A stretch of 64,000 nucleotides of DNA from positions 1,984,001 through 2,048,000 of the forward strand of contig NZ_JAUSRB010000002.1 of assembly GCF_030811595.1 (NCBI RefSeq), read 5' to 3'. The translations under genes and the position numbers were made by a program. Origin of the DNA: Streptosporangium brasiliense (GTDB lineage: Bacteria; Actinomycetota; Actinomycetes; Streptosporangiales; Streptosporangiaceae). The notes under the pieces were generated by a model. That model was not told the origin of the DNA. It did no database searches and saw only the letters and a list, made by a program, of their open reading frames with translations. Positions 48,500 through 55,672 of this stretch are shown piece by piece (within the stretch, counting starts at the first letter, position 1; each line of letters opens with the position of its first letter).

Positions 48500-48790
48500 T
48501 GGGTCTCGTACGCGGGTCCCAGGTCTCGCACGCGGGTCCCGATTTCGTACGCCGGGCTCGGGTCTCGCACTGGGCTCTGGGTCTCGTACGCCGGGCCTCG
48601 GGTCTCGCCCACCGGACCCCGGCTCCGGCTCTCGCCCGCCGGGCCCGGCTCGGTCGGCCCGGCCCGGCGCCGTCGCGAGGAGTCCCGGCTCCCGGGCTCT
48701 CAGCTCCCGGTCCTCACGTTCGCCGGCTTCCACGTTCGCCGGTTCTCACGTTCGCCGGCTCTCAGCCGTTCACCGCCGCCGGCTTCCGGG
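48500..48790. repeat. Degenerate short repeats between lysS and the TetR gene
   Basis: GGTCTCGTACGCGGGTCCC and relatives recur about six times at 48500-48615. A second unit, CACGTTCGCCGGYT, recurs three times at 48715-48765. The gap between lysS and the TetR gene has no gene I can support. Confidence 0.65.
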
Positions 48791-48850
48791 TTTTCACCGC
48801 CTGGCACCTGGACCTCACCGCAGTCGGCTCCTGGGCTCTCACGGCCGCTC

Positions 48851-49474
48851 TCACGGTGTGTCCGCCCTCGCTCTTCCGGGAGTGCGGGCCAGCCCGGCCA
48901 TGAGCCAGCGCAGCGCCTCGGCGAACAGCTCGGACGGCACCGCGGCGCGGTCGACGCGGCGTTGCGTGACGAGCCCTTCGAAGAGCCCGATGATCGCGGT
49001 CGCCACGGCGGCCGGGTCGTGTGCCGCGCAGCGCGGGGCCACCAGGCGGGCGACAGCCGTACGGGGGGCCCACCAGCGGGCGGCCAGACGGTCGAGTAAT
49101 TCCGGCCGGGTCAGCGCATAGCGCAGAAACTCCATTTCCAGCGTGCTCCAGGCCGTGTGTCGATCGGCCACCCCGGCCAGATAGTCGCCGAATGCCGCAA
49201 AGGCGGTCTCGTCGTCCTCACATTGGGAGGGGATTTCCCCGACGCCGTCAAGGGGGTGGGCGGCGTGCTCGTCGAAGAGTGCGAGGAAGAGGTCATCTTT
49301 TCCGGTGAAATGTGAGTAGACGGCACCGACCGTGTGGCCCGCCCTGGAGGCGATCTCGTCGACCGAGGCCCCGGCGAAACCTTGTTCTGCGAAGACTTCG
49401 CCCGCGGCGGTCAGCAGGCGCTTGCGGGTGCGCGCCTTGGCTTGGCTGCGACTTAACCGCAAAGGCACTGACAT
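48851..49474 (-). CDS. TetR-family transcriptional regulator
   Basis: A 207-residue regulator. The helix-turn-helix is at about residues 17-62 (RLLTAAGEVFAEQGFAGASVDEIASRAGHTVGAVYSHFTGKDDLF), followed by a helical sensor domain with TAWSTLEMEFLRYALTRPEL. Its promoter, 49481-49509, gives a transcript starting at or near the ATG at 49474, so the mRNA is probably leaderless. A perfect 10-bp-arm palindrome covers the -35 box, which indicates self-repression. It is divergent from a small LuxR-type gene, which may be its target. Confidence 0.9.
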   Translation of the reverse strand: MSVPLRLSRSQAKARTRKRLLTAAGEVFAEQGFAGASVDEIASRAGHTVGAVYSHFTGKDDLFLALFDEHAAHPLDGVGEIPSQCEDDETAFAAFGDYLAGVADRHTAWSTLEMEFLRYALTRPELLDRLAARWWAPRTAVARLVAPRCAAHDPAAVATAIIGLFEGLVTQRRVDRAAVPSELFAEALRWLMAGLARTPGRARADTP

Positions 49475-49480
49475 ATCATG

Positions 49481-49518
49481 AGTACTTCACGTAGCGGACG
49501 CTATGTCAATAGCGTCCG
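49481..49518 (-). promoter_or_regulatory. Leaderless promoter and palindromic operator of the TetR gene
   Basis: On the minus strand TTGACA (49509-49504) and AGTACT (49486-49481) are 17 bp apart and place the start of transcription at about the ATG. The arms CGGACGCTAT (49495-49504) and ATAGCGTCCG (49509-49518) around GTCA form a perfect palindrome over the -35 box. Confidence 0.8.
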
Positions 49519-49636
49519 TCGCCCCTATGGAGATCGGAGCTTGACGACCTTTGAACAAGGCGTTTACCGTTCCTGACGGGCGGCCTTGATTCCAACATAC
49601 TCACGCCTGAGTTCAGTGCGGGGGGAGCGACTCTAG

Positions 49637-49885
49637 ATGGCATATCCCGAAGTGGATTCCCGTCGCGGCGAAAGCCTCCTGGGCATGGGCGAGATCGGTC
49701 TAAGTGACGAAGATCTCGTGCTCCTGGCAGAACTTGCCAAGGGCGTCACCGTGGACCGGGTGGGGCGTCGTCTCGACATCAGTGGCCGGACCGTCCGGCG
49801 CAGACTCCGTGGGATCTGCGACCGTATCGGTGTCGCCACGGCGATCGAGGCCGTGGCCTGGGCCGCCCGCCGCCGTCTGATCTAG
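49637..49885 (+). CDS. Small LuxR-type helix-turn-helix protein
   Basis: An 82-residue protein that is little more than a GerE/LuxR DNA-binding domain (GLSDEDLVLLAELAKGVTVDRVGRRLDISGRTVRRRLRGICDRIG, then AVAWAARRRLI). No receiver or sensor domain is attached. GGGGGGAG stands before ATG 49637. It is divergent from the TetR gene and shares its operator region. Stand-alone domains of this kind in actinomycetes include developmental regulators, but no specific match is claimed. Confidence 0.85.
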   Translation: MAYPEVDSRRGESLLGMGEIGLSDEDLVLLAELAKGVTVDRVGRRLDISGRTVRRRLRGICDRIGVATAIEAVAWAARRRLI

Positions 49886-49997
49886 CTCCTGCGGAGGGTC
49901 GGCCCGCCGCCCGGCCCGCGGCCTCGGCAGGAACCCACGGCCCGCAGCCCGCAGCCCGACCCGTGACCTCGGCAAGGGGATCGCGGCCGCGGCCCCA

Positions 49998-50031
49998 GTC
50001 AGGGATCCGGCCTAGGTCAGGGATCCGGCCT
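49998..50031. repeat. 18-bp tandem repeat
   Basis: GTCAGGGATCCGGCCT is found at 49998 and 50016, period 18, with a diverged third copy (AAGGGATCCCAG) after it. It lies in the 196-base gap between convergent genes, which holds nothing else. Confidence 0.75.
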
Positions 50032-50081
50032 CGGCAAGGGATCCCAGAGACCCCGGCCGCCGCGGCCTCAGGCCCGGCGGC

Positions 50082-51131
50082 TCAGTCCGCGACCCGGACG
50101 CCTCCGGCGAAGGGCCGGTTCTCGATCGAGGCGATGTGGATGACGTCACCGGTCTGGGGGGCGTGGACCATCAGGCCGGCGCCGATGTAGATCCCGACGT
50201 GGTGCAGGTCGCTGTAGAAGAAGACCAGGTCGCCCGGGCGGAGCTGCTCCTTGGAGATGTGGGTGCCCGCGGTCCACTGGTCGCCGGTGTAGTGCGGCAG
50301 GCTGATGCCGACCTTCTGGTAGGCCCACATGACCAGGCCGGAGCAGTCGAAGGAGTTGGGCCCCTCGGCGCCCCAGACATACGGCTTGAGCTGCTGGCTG
50401 AGTGCCCAGCGGGCGGCTTCGGCGGCCTTGCCGCTGCCGACGACCGGCACGCTGATCTTCACCCGGTTGCCCCGGGTGGTCTTGGCCCGGCTGCGCACCT
50501 CGCTGAAGAGGTCGCTCTCGACCCTGGTGACGAGCCGCTCGATCTTGGTGCGCTTGGCGCCGATGTCGGACAGGAGGTCCTTGACCTCGGCGGTGCGGGC
50601 CTTGGCGCCGGCCTGCGCCCGCTCGGCGGCCTTGATCGCCTGGGCGACCTGGGCGACCTCCTCGTTCTGCTGCTGCTGGAGGGCGTAGCTCGTGGTCGCC
50701 AGGTCGAGGAAGGTGTCGGGGTCGGCGGACTGGGTGAAGGCGAGGGTCGAGCCCAGGCCCCCCGACATGTAGTTGCTCTGCGCCAGGAGGCTGGCCTTGG
50801 TGCGCCGGGCCGCCAGCTCGGACTCGCTGACGGCGAGGGTCTTCTTGGCGCTCGCGGCGGCGCGCTGCGCCTGCTTGAGCTTGACCCGCCCGCCGTTGTA
50901 CTGCTCGGTGAGCGTTTCGATCTCGGTGTGCAGCTTCTCGACCTGTTTGGCGAGCTCCTGGAGACCGGGCTGCGGGTCGGCGGTGGCCGAGACCAGAGGG
51001 GTGCCGAGGGTCAGGGAGGCGAACGCCAGTCCGATGACCGTCATGCGGCGGGTGAGTCCACGTGAGGCGTGTTCTCGACGGCGGGCATGTCTGCCCGCGC
51101 GCTCTCTCCCACGGTCACGCGTGCGCTTCAC
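50082..51131 (-). CDS. Secreted NlpC/P60 peptidoglycan hydrolase under c-di-AMP riboswitch control
   Basis: A 349-residue cell-wall endopeptidase. The signal peptide (basic start, then MTVIGLAFASLTLGTPLVSA) ends near residue 50. A long coiled coil follows, about 55-235 (LAKQVEKLHTEIETLTEQYNGG and onward). The NlpC/P60 domain has Cys in SFDCSGLVMWAY, His in LHHVGIYIG and HAPQTGD. Sequence and plan match the gene at 15125, so they are paralogs. GTG 51131 is preferred, with AGGAG seven bases upstream; TTG 51134 is also possible. The c-di-AMP riboswitch in its leader ties wall cutting to that messenger. Confidence 0.93.
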   Translation of the reverse strand: MKRTRDRGRERAGRHARRREHASRGLTRRMTVIGLAFASLTLGTPLVSATADPQPGLQELAKQVEKLHTEIETLTEQYNGGRVKLKQAQRAAASAKKTLAVSESELAARRTKASLLAQSNYMSGGLGSTLAFTQSADPDTFLDLATTSYALQQQQNEEVAQVAQAIKAAERAQAGAKARTAEVKDLLSDIGAKRTKIERLVTRVESDLFSEVRSRAKTTRGNRVKISVPVVGSGKAAEAARWALSQQLKPYVWGAEGPNSFDCSGLVMWAYQKVGISLPHYTGDQWTAGTHISKEQLRPGDLVFFYSDLHHVGIYIGAGLMVHAPQTGDVIHIASIENRPFAGGVRVAD

Positions 51132-51147
51132 CAACAGGCTCCTCTCT

Positions 51148-51282
51148 CGGCCGCCTACCGGGTTAGCTGACGGGTTCGGGCCGGAGGCAGCCCTACCGAG
51201 GGTGCTGGTGCCACCTCGGATTCACCCCGGGGGACTAAAGGGTGGGTCCCCGGTTCCCCGGGTCCGGGGATTCGGCGGTTCA
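51148..51282 (-). ncRNA. c-di-AMP riboswitch (ydaO/yuaA type)
   Basis: On the minus strand from 51278 the RNA reads CCGCCGAAUCC, then GGGGAACCGGGGACCC, GGGGUGAAUCCG, GGUAGGGC, CGAACCCGUCAGCUAACCC and GGUAGGCGG, closing with 51151-51155. Those blocks in that order are the ydaO consensus. The ribosome-binding site of the NlpC/P60 gene lies about ten bases further. In actinomycetes this class commonly precedes wall hydrolases; c-di-AMP turns expression down. Confidence 0.95.
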
Positions 51283-51345
51283 GCGCTTTAACATCGCTGA
51301 CATCGAGCACGGACATTAGTGCAATTGGAGGTTCATGCTCAACCA

Positions 51346-51374
51346 GAACTACAAACTCGGTAGAGCTTTCACAA
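51346..51374 (-). promoter_or_regulatory. Promoter of the riboswitch-NlpC/P60 transcript
   Basis: On the minus strand TTGTGA (51374-51369) and TAGTTC (51351-51346) are 17 bp apart in an AT-rich island. A start near 51339 gives a leader of about 200 bases containing the whole riboswitch. The rest of the 494-base gap (51375-51625) has no gene I can support. Confidence 0.55.
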
Positions 51375-51625
51375 CTGAAATGTCACGAGAAGATCACGCG
51401 ACTTCATGATCGACATGCGCTCCAAGCTGGTTCTATGAGGCGCCGGGGCGGCTCGGTCGGAGGTCTCCGCAGCTCCATGACCATGTGAAAGGCGAGTTCC
51501 GCTCCTCCGTTCACACCTTCAGCCCAGCGTCATGAATCAACTACTGAGGGTCATCTGGTGGCTACGGGTCACGAGTTAAGGGTGAGCCGTAATTCGAGCG
51601 CGCCGAGGACGTACGCTGATCGGTC

Positions 51626-52276
51626 ATGGAGCAGGTTGCGCAGCATTCCTCCACCCCGGCCGCGGACGGCGCCGGGACCGTGGGGCGGCCGGAGGCCGAC
51701 GCCGCGGGCGTGGACGCGGGGCAGGGGCCGCTGGGCCGGTCGGAGGCCGCTCCGGACGCGGCCGCGGTCACGGTACGGCGTGCCCGCACGCCGGACGTGC
51801 GCGCCATCCGGCGGCTCGTCGACACCTACGGAGGAGCCGGCCCGCGCCTCCTGGAGAAGGCCACGGTCACCCTGTACGAGGACATCCAGGAATTCTGGGT
51901 GGCCGAGCGGGCCGGCGCGGTCGTGGGCTGCGGGGCGCTCCACGTCCTCTGGGAGGACCTCGCCGAGATCCGCACCCTCGCCGTCGACCCCGCCTGCCGG
52001 GGGCTGGGCATCGGTCACAAGATCGTCTCCGAGCTGATCCGCACCGCCGGCGGACTCGGGCTCCGCAGGGTCTTCTGCCTCACCTTCGAGGTCGAGTTCT
52101 TCGCCCGGCACGGTTTCCGCGAGATTCAGGGCACGCCCGTCTCCCCGGAGGTCTACGCCGAACTTCTCGCCTCATATGACGAGGGTGTCGCCGAGTTCCT
52201 CGATCTTGAGCACGTCAAGCCGAACACCTTGGGAAACACCCGGATGCTGCTCCATCTGACGCGCGATCAGGGCTGA
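51626..52276 (+). CDS. argA: Amino-acid N-acetyltransferase (actinobacterial N-acetylglutamate synthase type)
   Basis: A 216-residue GNAT enzyme. After a 48-residue Ala/Gly-rich leader come the acetyl-CoA fold segments: VRRARTPDVRAIRRLV, GCGALHVLWEDLAEIRTLAVDPACRGLGIGHKIV, and VFCLTFEVEFFARHGFREI. The last part, EFLDLEHVKPNTLGNTRMLL, is typical of the short NAG synthase of actinobacteria (Rv2747 type), which starts arginine synthesis. No other arg gene is near. ATG 51626 has no ribosome site, and a TACGCT box just upstream suggests a leaderless mRNA. The leader region is poorly supported. Confidence 0.82.
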   Translation: MEQVAQHSSTPAADGAGTVGRPEADAAGVDAGQGPLGRSEAAPDAAAVTVRRARTPDVRAIRRLVDTYGGAGPRLLEKATVTLYEDIQEFWVAERAGAVVGCGALHVLWEDLAEIRTLAVDPACRGLGIGHKIVSELIRTAGGLGLRRVFCLTFEVEFFARHGFREIQGTPVSPEVYAELLASYDEGVAEFLDLEHVKPNTLGNTRMLLHLTRDQG

Positions 52277-52348
52277 CGTGACCTTGACGGTTACCGATCA
52301 GAAAGATGACTGTTGATACCTATCTCGATACCTTGTGCTGCAGCAAGC

Positions 52349-52363
52349 ATGTGAGCCTCACAT
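52349..52363. promoter_or_regulatory. Palindrome upstream of the RDD gene
   Basis: ATGTGAG and CTCACAT around one C form a perfect 15-bp dyad, 37 bases before the GTG start. GATACCT is also repeated at about 52315 and 52328. Either could be an operator. Confidence 0.5.
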
Positions 52364-52400
52364 ATGGCCACATGCGCCGTCGAAGTAGTGAGGTGACGCG

Positions 52401-53789
52401 GTGAGCACCGGACAGCCGCCGTATCAGGATGATCCCGACCGCGATCGCACACCGTCGGGACAGCCGGAGTACGGACAGCACAATGCGGGTCGAGCCCCTG
52501 GCGAACATGATCCCGACGTGACAATTGTGGGATATCGATCGGATGCCTCACAGCCGCATACCGGTCCGGGGCAGACCCAGCCCGGTTACGGTCAGCAGCA
52601 GGGCTACGGTCAGCAGCAGGGTTACGGTCAGCAGCCGGTGACCGGCGCCTACGGCCAGCCCACCCAGGAGCAGTCCTACGGGCAGCAGCAGTCCTATGGC
52701 CAGCAGCCCGCCCAGCCGGACTACGGCCAGCAGCAGGGCTACGGCCAGCAGCCCGCCTACGGGCAGCAGCAGTCCTACGGCCAGCAGCCCGCCCAGCCGG
52801 ACTACGGCCAGCAGCAGGCCTATGGTCAGCAGCAGGGGACCGGCGCCTACGGGCAGCAGCAGGGCTACGGCCAGCCGCCGGTGACCGGCGCCTACGGCCA
52901 GCCCGCCCAGGAGCAGTCCTACGGCCAGCAGGGCTACGGTCAGCAGTCGGGGACCGGCGCCTACGGCCAGCCCACCCAGGAGCAGTCCTACGGCCAGCAG
53001 CAGTCCTACGGGCAGCAGCCCGCCCAGCCGGACTACGGCCAGCAGCAGGCGTACGGCCAGCAGCCCGCCTACGGGCAGCAGCAGGGTTACGGCCAGCAGG
53101 CTCCCGCCTACGGCCAGCAGGACGCCCAGCAGGGCTACGGGCAGCAGCAGGCCTACGGCCAGCAGCAGGCGTACGGCCAGCAGCCCGCCTACGGGCAGCA
53201 GCAGGGTTACGGCCAGCAGGCTCCCGCCTACGGCCAGGGATACGCGCCGCAGGGCGCGACGCCTCCCGGCGCCCCCGCTCCGCTCGCGGAGTGGTGGCAG
53301 CGTCTGGTGGCCCGCATCCTCGACCTCCTGATCGTGGGCATCCCCGCCGGCATCGTCGGGTTCGTGGCCTCGCTGCCGTTCAGGGCGTCGTTCGATCCGG
53401 CCACCTACGAGGTGACCGGCAACATCTTCCTCCAGTCGATGGTGAACACGCTCATCGTCGGTGTGGCCCTCATCGGCTACGAGGTCTTCATGCTGGGGCG
53501 CAACGGCACCACCCTCGGCAAGCAGATCATCGGCATCAAGGTCGTCCCGGTGGGTGGCCAGCTGGTCAGCAACATCGACATGGGCAGCGCGCTCAAGCGG
53601 GCTCTCGTGCTGTTCGGCAGCTACATCGTCAACGGGCTCTCCGCTCTGCTGGGTTTCCTCTCCCTGCTGGTGAATCTGGTGGTGGGCGTTTTCGTGCTGG
53701 TGGACGTGCTCTGGCCGCTGTGGGACAAGCCCCTGCAGCAGGCCCTGCACGACAAGGTGGCCAAGACGGTCGTCGTCAAGACCAAGTAG
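52401..53789 (+). CDS. RDD-family membrane protein with a long Tyr-Gly-Gln low-complexity N-terminal domain
   Basis: A 462-residue protein. Residues 1-50 are polar. Residues about 55-290 are almost only Gln, Tyr, Gly, Pro and Ala in units such as GYGQQQ and [14 protein letters not shown], resembling the prion-like domains of FUS-type proteins. The RDD domain follows from about 294 ([21 protein letters not shown]), with membrane spans near 305-325, 348-370 and 395-430, the [17 protein letters not shown] loop and the ending [26 protein letters not shown] proteins are membrane proteins, some linked to ion exchange. GAGGTGA precedes GTG 52401. The cytosolic tail may self-associate; this is inference. 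Confidence 0.9.
   Translation: MSTGQPPYQDDPDRDRTPSGQPEYGQHNAGRAPGEHDPDVTIVGYRSDASQPHTGPGQTQPGYGQQQGYGQQQGYGQQPVTGAYGQPTQEQSYGQQQSYGQQPAQPDYGQQQGYGQQPAYGQQQSYGQQPAQPDYGQQQAYGQQQGTGAYGQQQGYGQPPVTGAYGQPAQEQSYGQQGYGQQSGTGAYGQPTQEQSYGQQQSYGQQPAQPDYGQQQAYGQQPAYGQQQGYGQQAPAYGQQDAQQGYGQQQAYGQQQAYGQQPAYGQQQGYGQQAPAYGQGYAPQGATPPGAPAPLAEWWQRLVARILDLLIVGIPAGIVGFVASLPFRASFDPATYEVTGNIFLQSMVNTLIVGVALIGYEVFMLGRNGTTLGKQIIGIKVVPVGGQLVSNIDMGSALKRALVLFGSYIVNGLSALLGFLSLLVNLVVGVFVLVDVLWPLWDKPLQQALHDKVAKTVVVKTK
52573..53240 (+). repeat. In-frame Tyr-Gly-Gln repeat array
   Basis: About 670 bases are built from TACGGCCAGCAG-type units with Pro/Ala inserts; several blocks of 60-90 bp recur nearly exactly, for example TACGGGCAGCAGCAGGGTTA at about 53070 and 53190. 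The frame is kept throughout. Confidence 0.95.
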
Positions 53790-53799
53790 TTCCGTGAAT

Positions 53800-53835
53800 A
53801 TCGGGGCCGGCGGTTGAACCGCCGGCCCCGATTTC
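53800..53835 (+). terminator. Terminator after the RDD gene
   Basis: Arms ATCGGGGCCGGCGGTT and AACCGCCGGCCCCGAT are perfect around one G, giving a stem of about 14 bp with a TTGAA loop, followed by TTTC. It starts 11 bases after the stop. Confidence 0.9.
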
Positions 53836-53924
53836 ATGCGTGGATGAGAAAACCGGTCCCGTAACGGCGTTCCGCCGCGCCGCGGTGGAAGCGCAAACCC
53901 ATACGCGTCGCCGGGAGGAACGTT

Positions 53925-54540
53925 ATGGCCGCCTCCTCGCGCGCCGGCGCCGACAAACGCAGCCGATCCGCGGCGCCGCCGCCCGCGGCCCCTGTGGTCC
54001 TATGGAGGACCAATGGCGGTCACTTGCCGCCCGGAGTTCCCGCGCCGGCGGCCGAATGGCGGGCGCGCCCGGCCTCCGGCATCGCCGCCGCTCCGTCTCC
54101 GCGGCGCTCTACTGGATTCTCTCCTTCGCCTTCTCCGCCATCTCCGGGGCCTTCGGGCCGGCCCGCGAAGACCTTCTTGCCGATCCACGGCCGGGCCCCA
54201 TGGTGTTGCCGGGGTTGTTGGCGCACCCGATCGCGTTTGGTGGTTATACGGGGTACGACTATGTCCCGCATGCCAGAGGCGGACGTACTCTTGGTAAGAA
54301 AGCGATGAAGCCCCGCCTTGTTCCGTACGATGGCGTTGCGCCGCGGGCTGCCCGCCCGGTGAAGTGGACGGCTCTCCAACCGGCTGTTCTCATCACCGCG
54401 GACATTCCGCGGCCGACCTCGCGGTGACGGTCTCCGGCTCCGCGACGATCCTGTTCACCCTTGTCCGCAGCCCTCTTCAGCAGGGGTTTCGCGGCGGGGC
54501 GGCGGGTGGCCTCGCGGTCGAGGACCTGGGCGGGCATTGG
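53925..54540 (+). pseudogene. Decayed RDD-family gene with frameshifts
   Basis: Pieces of an RDD protein can be read in three successive frames. First VPAPAAEWRARPASGI near 54036, matching the [17 protein letters not shown] of the intact gene upstream. Then SAALYWILSFAFSAISGAFG and GYTGYDYVPHARGGRTLGKK to PRLVPYDG in a second frame at about 54105-54370. Then LFTLVRSPLQQGFRGGAAGG in a third at about 54450-54510, matching [20 protein letters not shown]. No single frame covers the domain. It follows the intact RDD gene on the same strand, so it is a broken tandem paralog. A sequencing error cannot be ruled out, though more than one would be needed. Confidence 0.7.
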
Positions 54541-54812
54541 TTTTCCGGCAAAGTTGATCATCATGTGATCGCTCTGTCGGGTTTTTCCAGGCGGCTTTAC
54601 GGACTGCAACCGGTAAGACGGCTGGAGAGAAGCATTAAGGTAGTGCACGGCCGCATGGTCGCCCCGGTGACGCGCGCCGCCCGCCGGTGACGCTAAGGTC
54701 ATCGGTAGGCGGATCCGGCGTGATCGATCGGGTCCCCGGCGCGGGCGACGACGCCGCCGCCGAAAATTTCCATGGTCTTCAGAATGTCACCCCAGGTGCG
54801 GAGCGAGGACGA

Positions 54813-54956
54813 ATGAGCGACGTATTGTCCGCGTTGATACCTCCAGTGGTCGTCGGCGGGGCCTTCATCTACGGAGTGGTCAAGGTTCTTCGCAGTGAAG
54901 CCGCCGGCCGCCGACCGGCAAAACGGCCGGATCGGGCTGAGTCGCAGAACAGCTGA
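54813..54956 (+). CDS. Small membrane protein of 47 residues
   Basis: ATG 54813 follows GGAGCGAGG and opens a short frame with one hydrophobic helix (LIPPVVVGGAFIYGVVKVL) and a basic, polar tail (AAGRRPAKRPDRAESQ). The ribosome site, helix and position just before lsr2 support a real gene. Function unknown. Confidence 0.6.
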   Translation: MSDVLSALIPPVVVGGAFIYGVVKVLRSEAAGRRPAKRPDRAESQNS

Positions 54957-55074
54957 TCCACTCGCGGTCTGGGTTCCCGGCAAGAATCGCCGGGCTCCCG
55001 GAATTGCCGCTCTCCGATTGCGGGTATATGTTTAGCTTGCGAATGAAACAATACTCCGCGAAAGGATTGCGTAG

Positions 55075-55407
55075 ATGGCCAAGCAGATCCAGGAGATTCT
55101 CATCGACGACCTCGATGGGGGCGAGGCCAATGAGACTGTCGCCTTCGCGATTGACGGCACCAGCTATGAGATTGACCTGAGTGACGTAAACGCGAAGAAG
55201 CTCCGCGACTCCCTGTCGCCTTTCGTGCAGAGCGCCCGCCGTTCCGGGGCGCTGGCCCCTCGCCGCCGCCGCGCAGGTGGGGCTCGGGCACTGACTCGGG
55301 AGAAGAGCGCCGACATCCGGGCATGGGCGAAGTCGCACGGCCTTAATGTCAGCGAGCGCGGTCGAATCGCCTCCAAGATCGTCGAGCAGTACGAAGCGGC
55401 TCACTAG
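55075..55407 (+). CDS. lsr2: Nucleoid-associated protein Lsr2
   Basis: A 110-residue H-NS-like protein that binds the minor groove of AT-rich DNA and silences foreign genes in actinobacteria. The N-terminal dimer domain (QEILIDDLDGGEANETVAFAIDGTSYEIDLSDVNAKKLRDSL) is complete. A basic linker with RRRRAGG follows, and the DNA-binding domain (IRAWAKSHGLNVSERGRIASKIVEQYEAA) carries the RGR hook. AAAGGA precedes ATG 55075. The upstream region is itself AT rich, which would suit self-binding. Position near clpC is the usual actinomycete arrangement. Confidence 0.97.
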   Translation: MAKQIQEILIDDLDGGEANETVAFAIDGTSYEIDLSDVNAKKLRDSLSPFVQSARRSGALAPRRRRAGGARALTREKSADIRAWAKSHGLNVSERGRIASKIVEQYEAAH

Positions 55408-55418
55408 ATCGTTGAATC

Positions 55419-55467
55419 ATGCGGTTATGGCGGCCACGGTGGGGTCCGGTGGCGGCCATGACCGCAT
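55419..55467 (+). terminator. Terminator after lsr2
   Basis: Two 19-base arms starting ATGCGGTTATGG (55419) and GTGGCGGCCATG (55449) pair at 17 positions plus one G-U, with an 11-base loop. It lies 12 bases after the stop. Confidence 0.7.
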
Positions 55468-55497
55468 GACGCGTTTGAGGGGTCGATAAACGTCGTT

Positions 55498-55508
55498 CGC
55501 TTGCGGCG
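55498..55508. promoter_or_regulatory. Possible ClgR box upstream of clpC
   Basis: CGCTTGCGGCG fits the CGCYNANRGCG core of the ClgR activator site except for the central A. ClgR is known to activate clp and lon genes in actinobacteria. The box is 165 bases before the clpC start. Confidence 0.45.
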
Positions 55509-55672
55509 TATCGGGAACATCCCACCCCCGGTAAGTAGTTGGATGGAGGGTGAACGCCCTGCTCTCGGGGAACGTCTTCTGCTTAGAGCGGTCGCCGGGT
55601 CGGGGCTACCATGCGGGATGACAGGGCCCGGACATCCCGGACCTGCCTTACCGCTCTGTGAGGAGCGACGAG

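Noticed and set aside
46289..48733. 814-codon minus-strand frame opposite coaX and lysS
   Set aside because: It is a shadow of two certain genes and has no domain content.
52573..53240. Regularly spaced repeats resembling a CRISPR array
   Set aside because: The units are in-frame codons for Tyr-Gly-Gln repeats of varying length, with no unique spacers and no cas genes.
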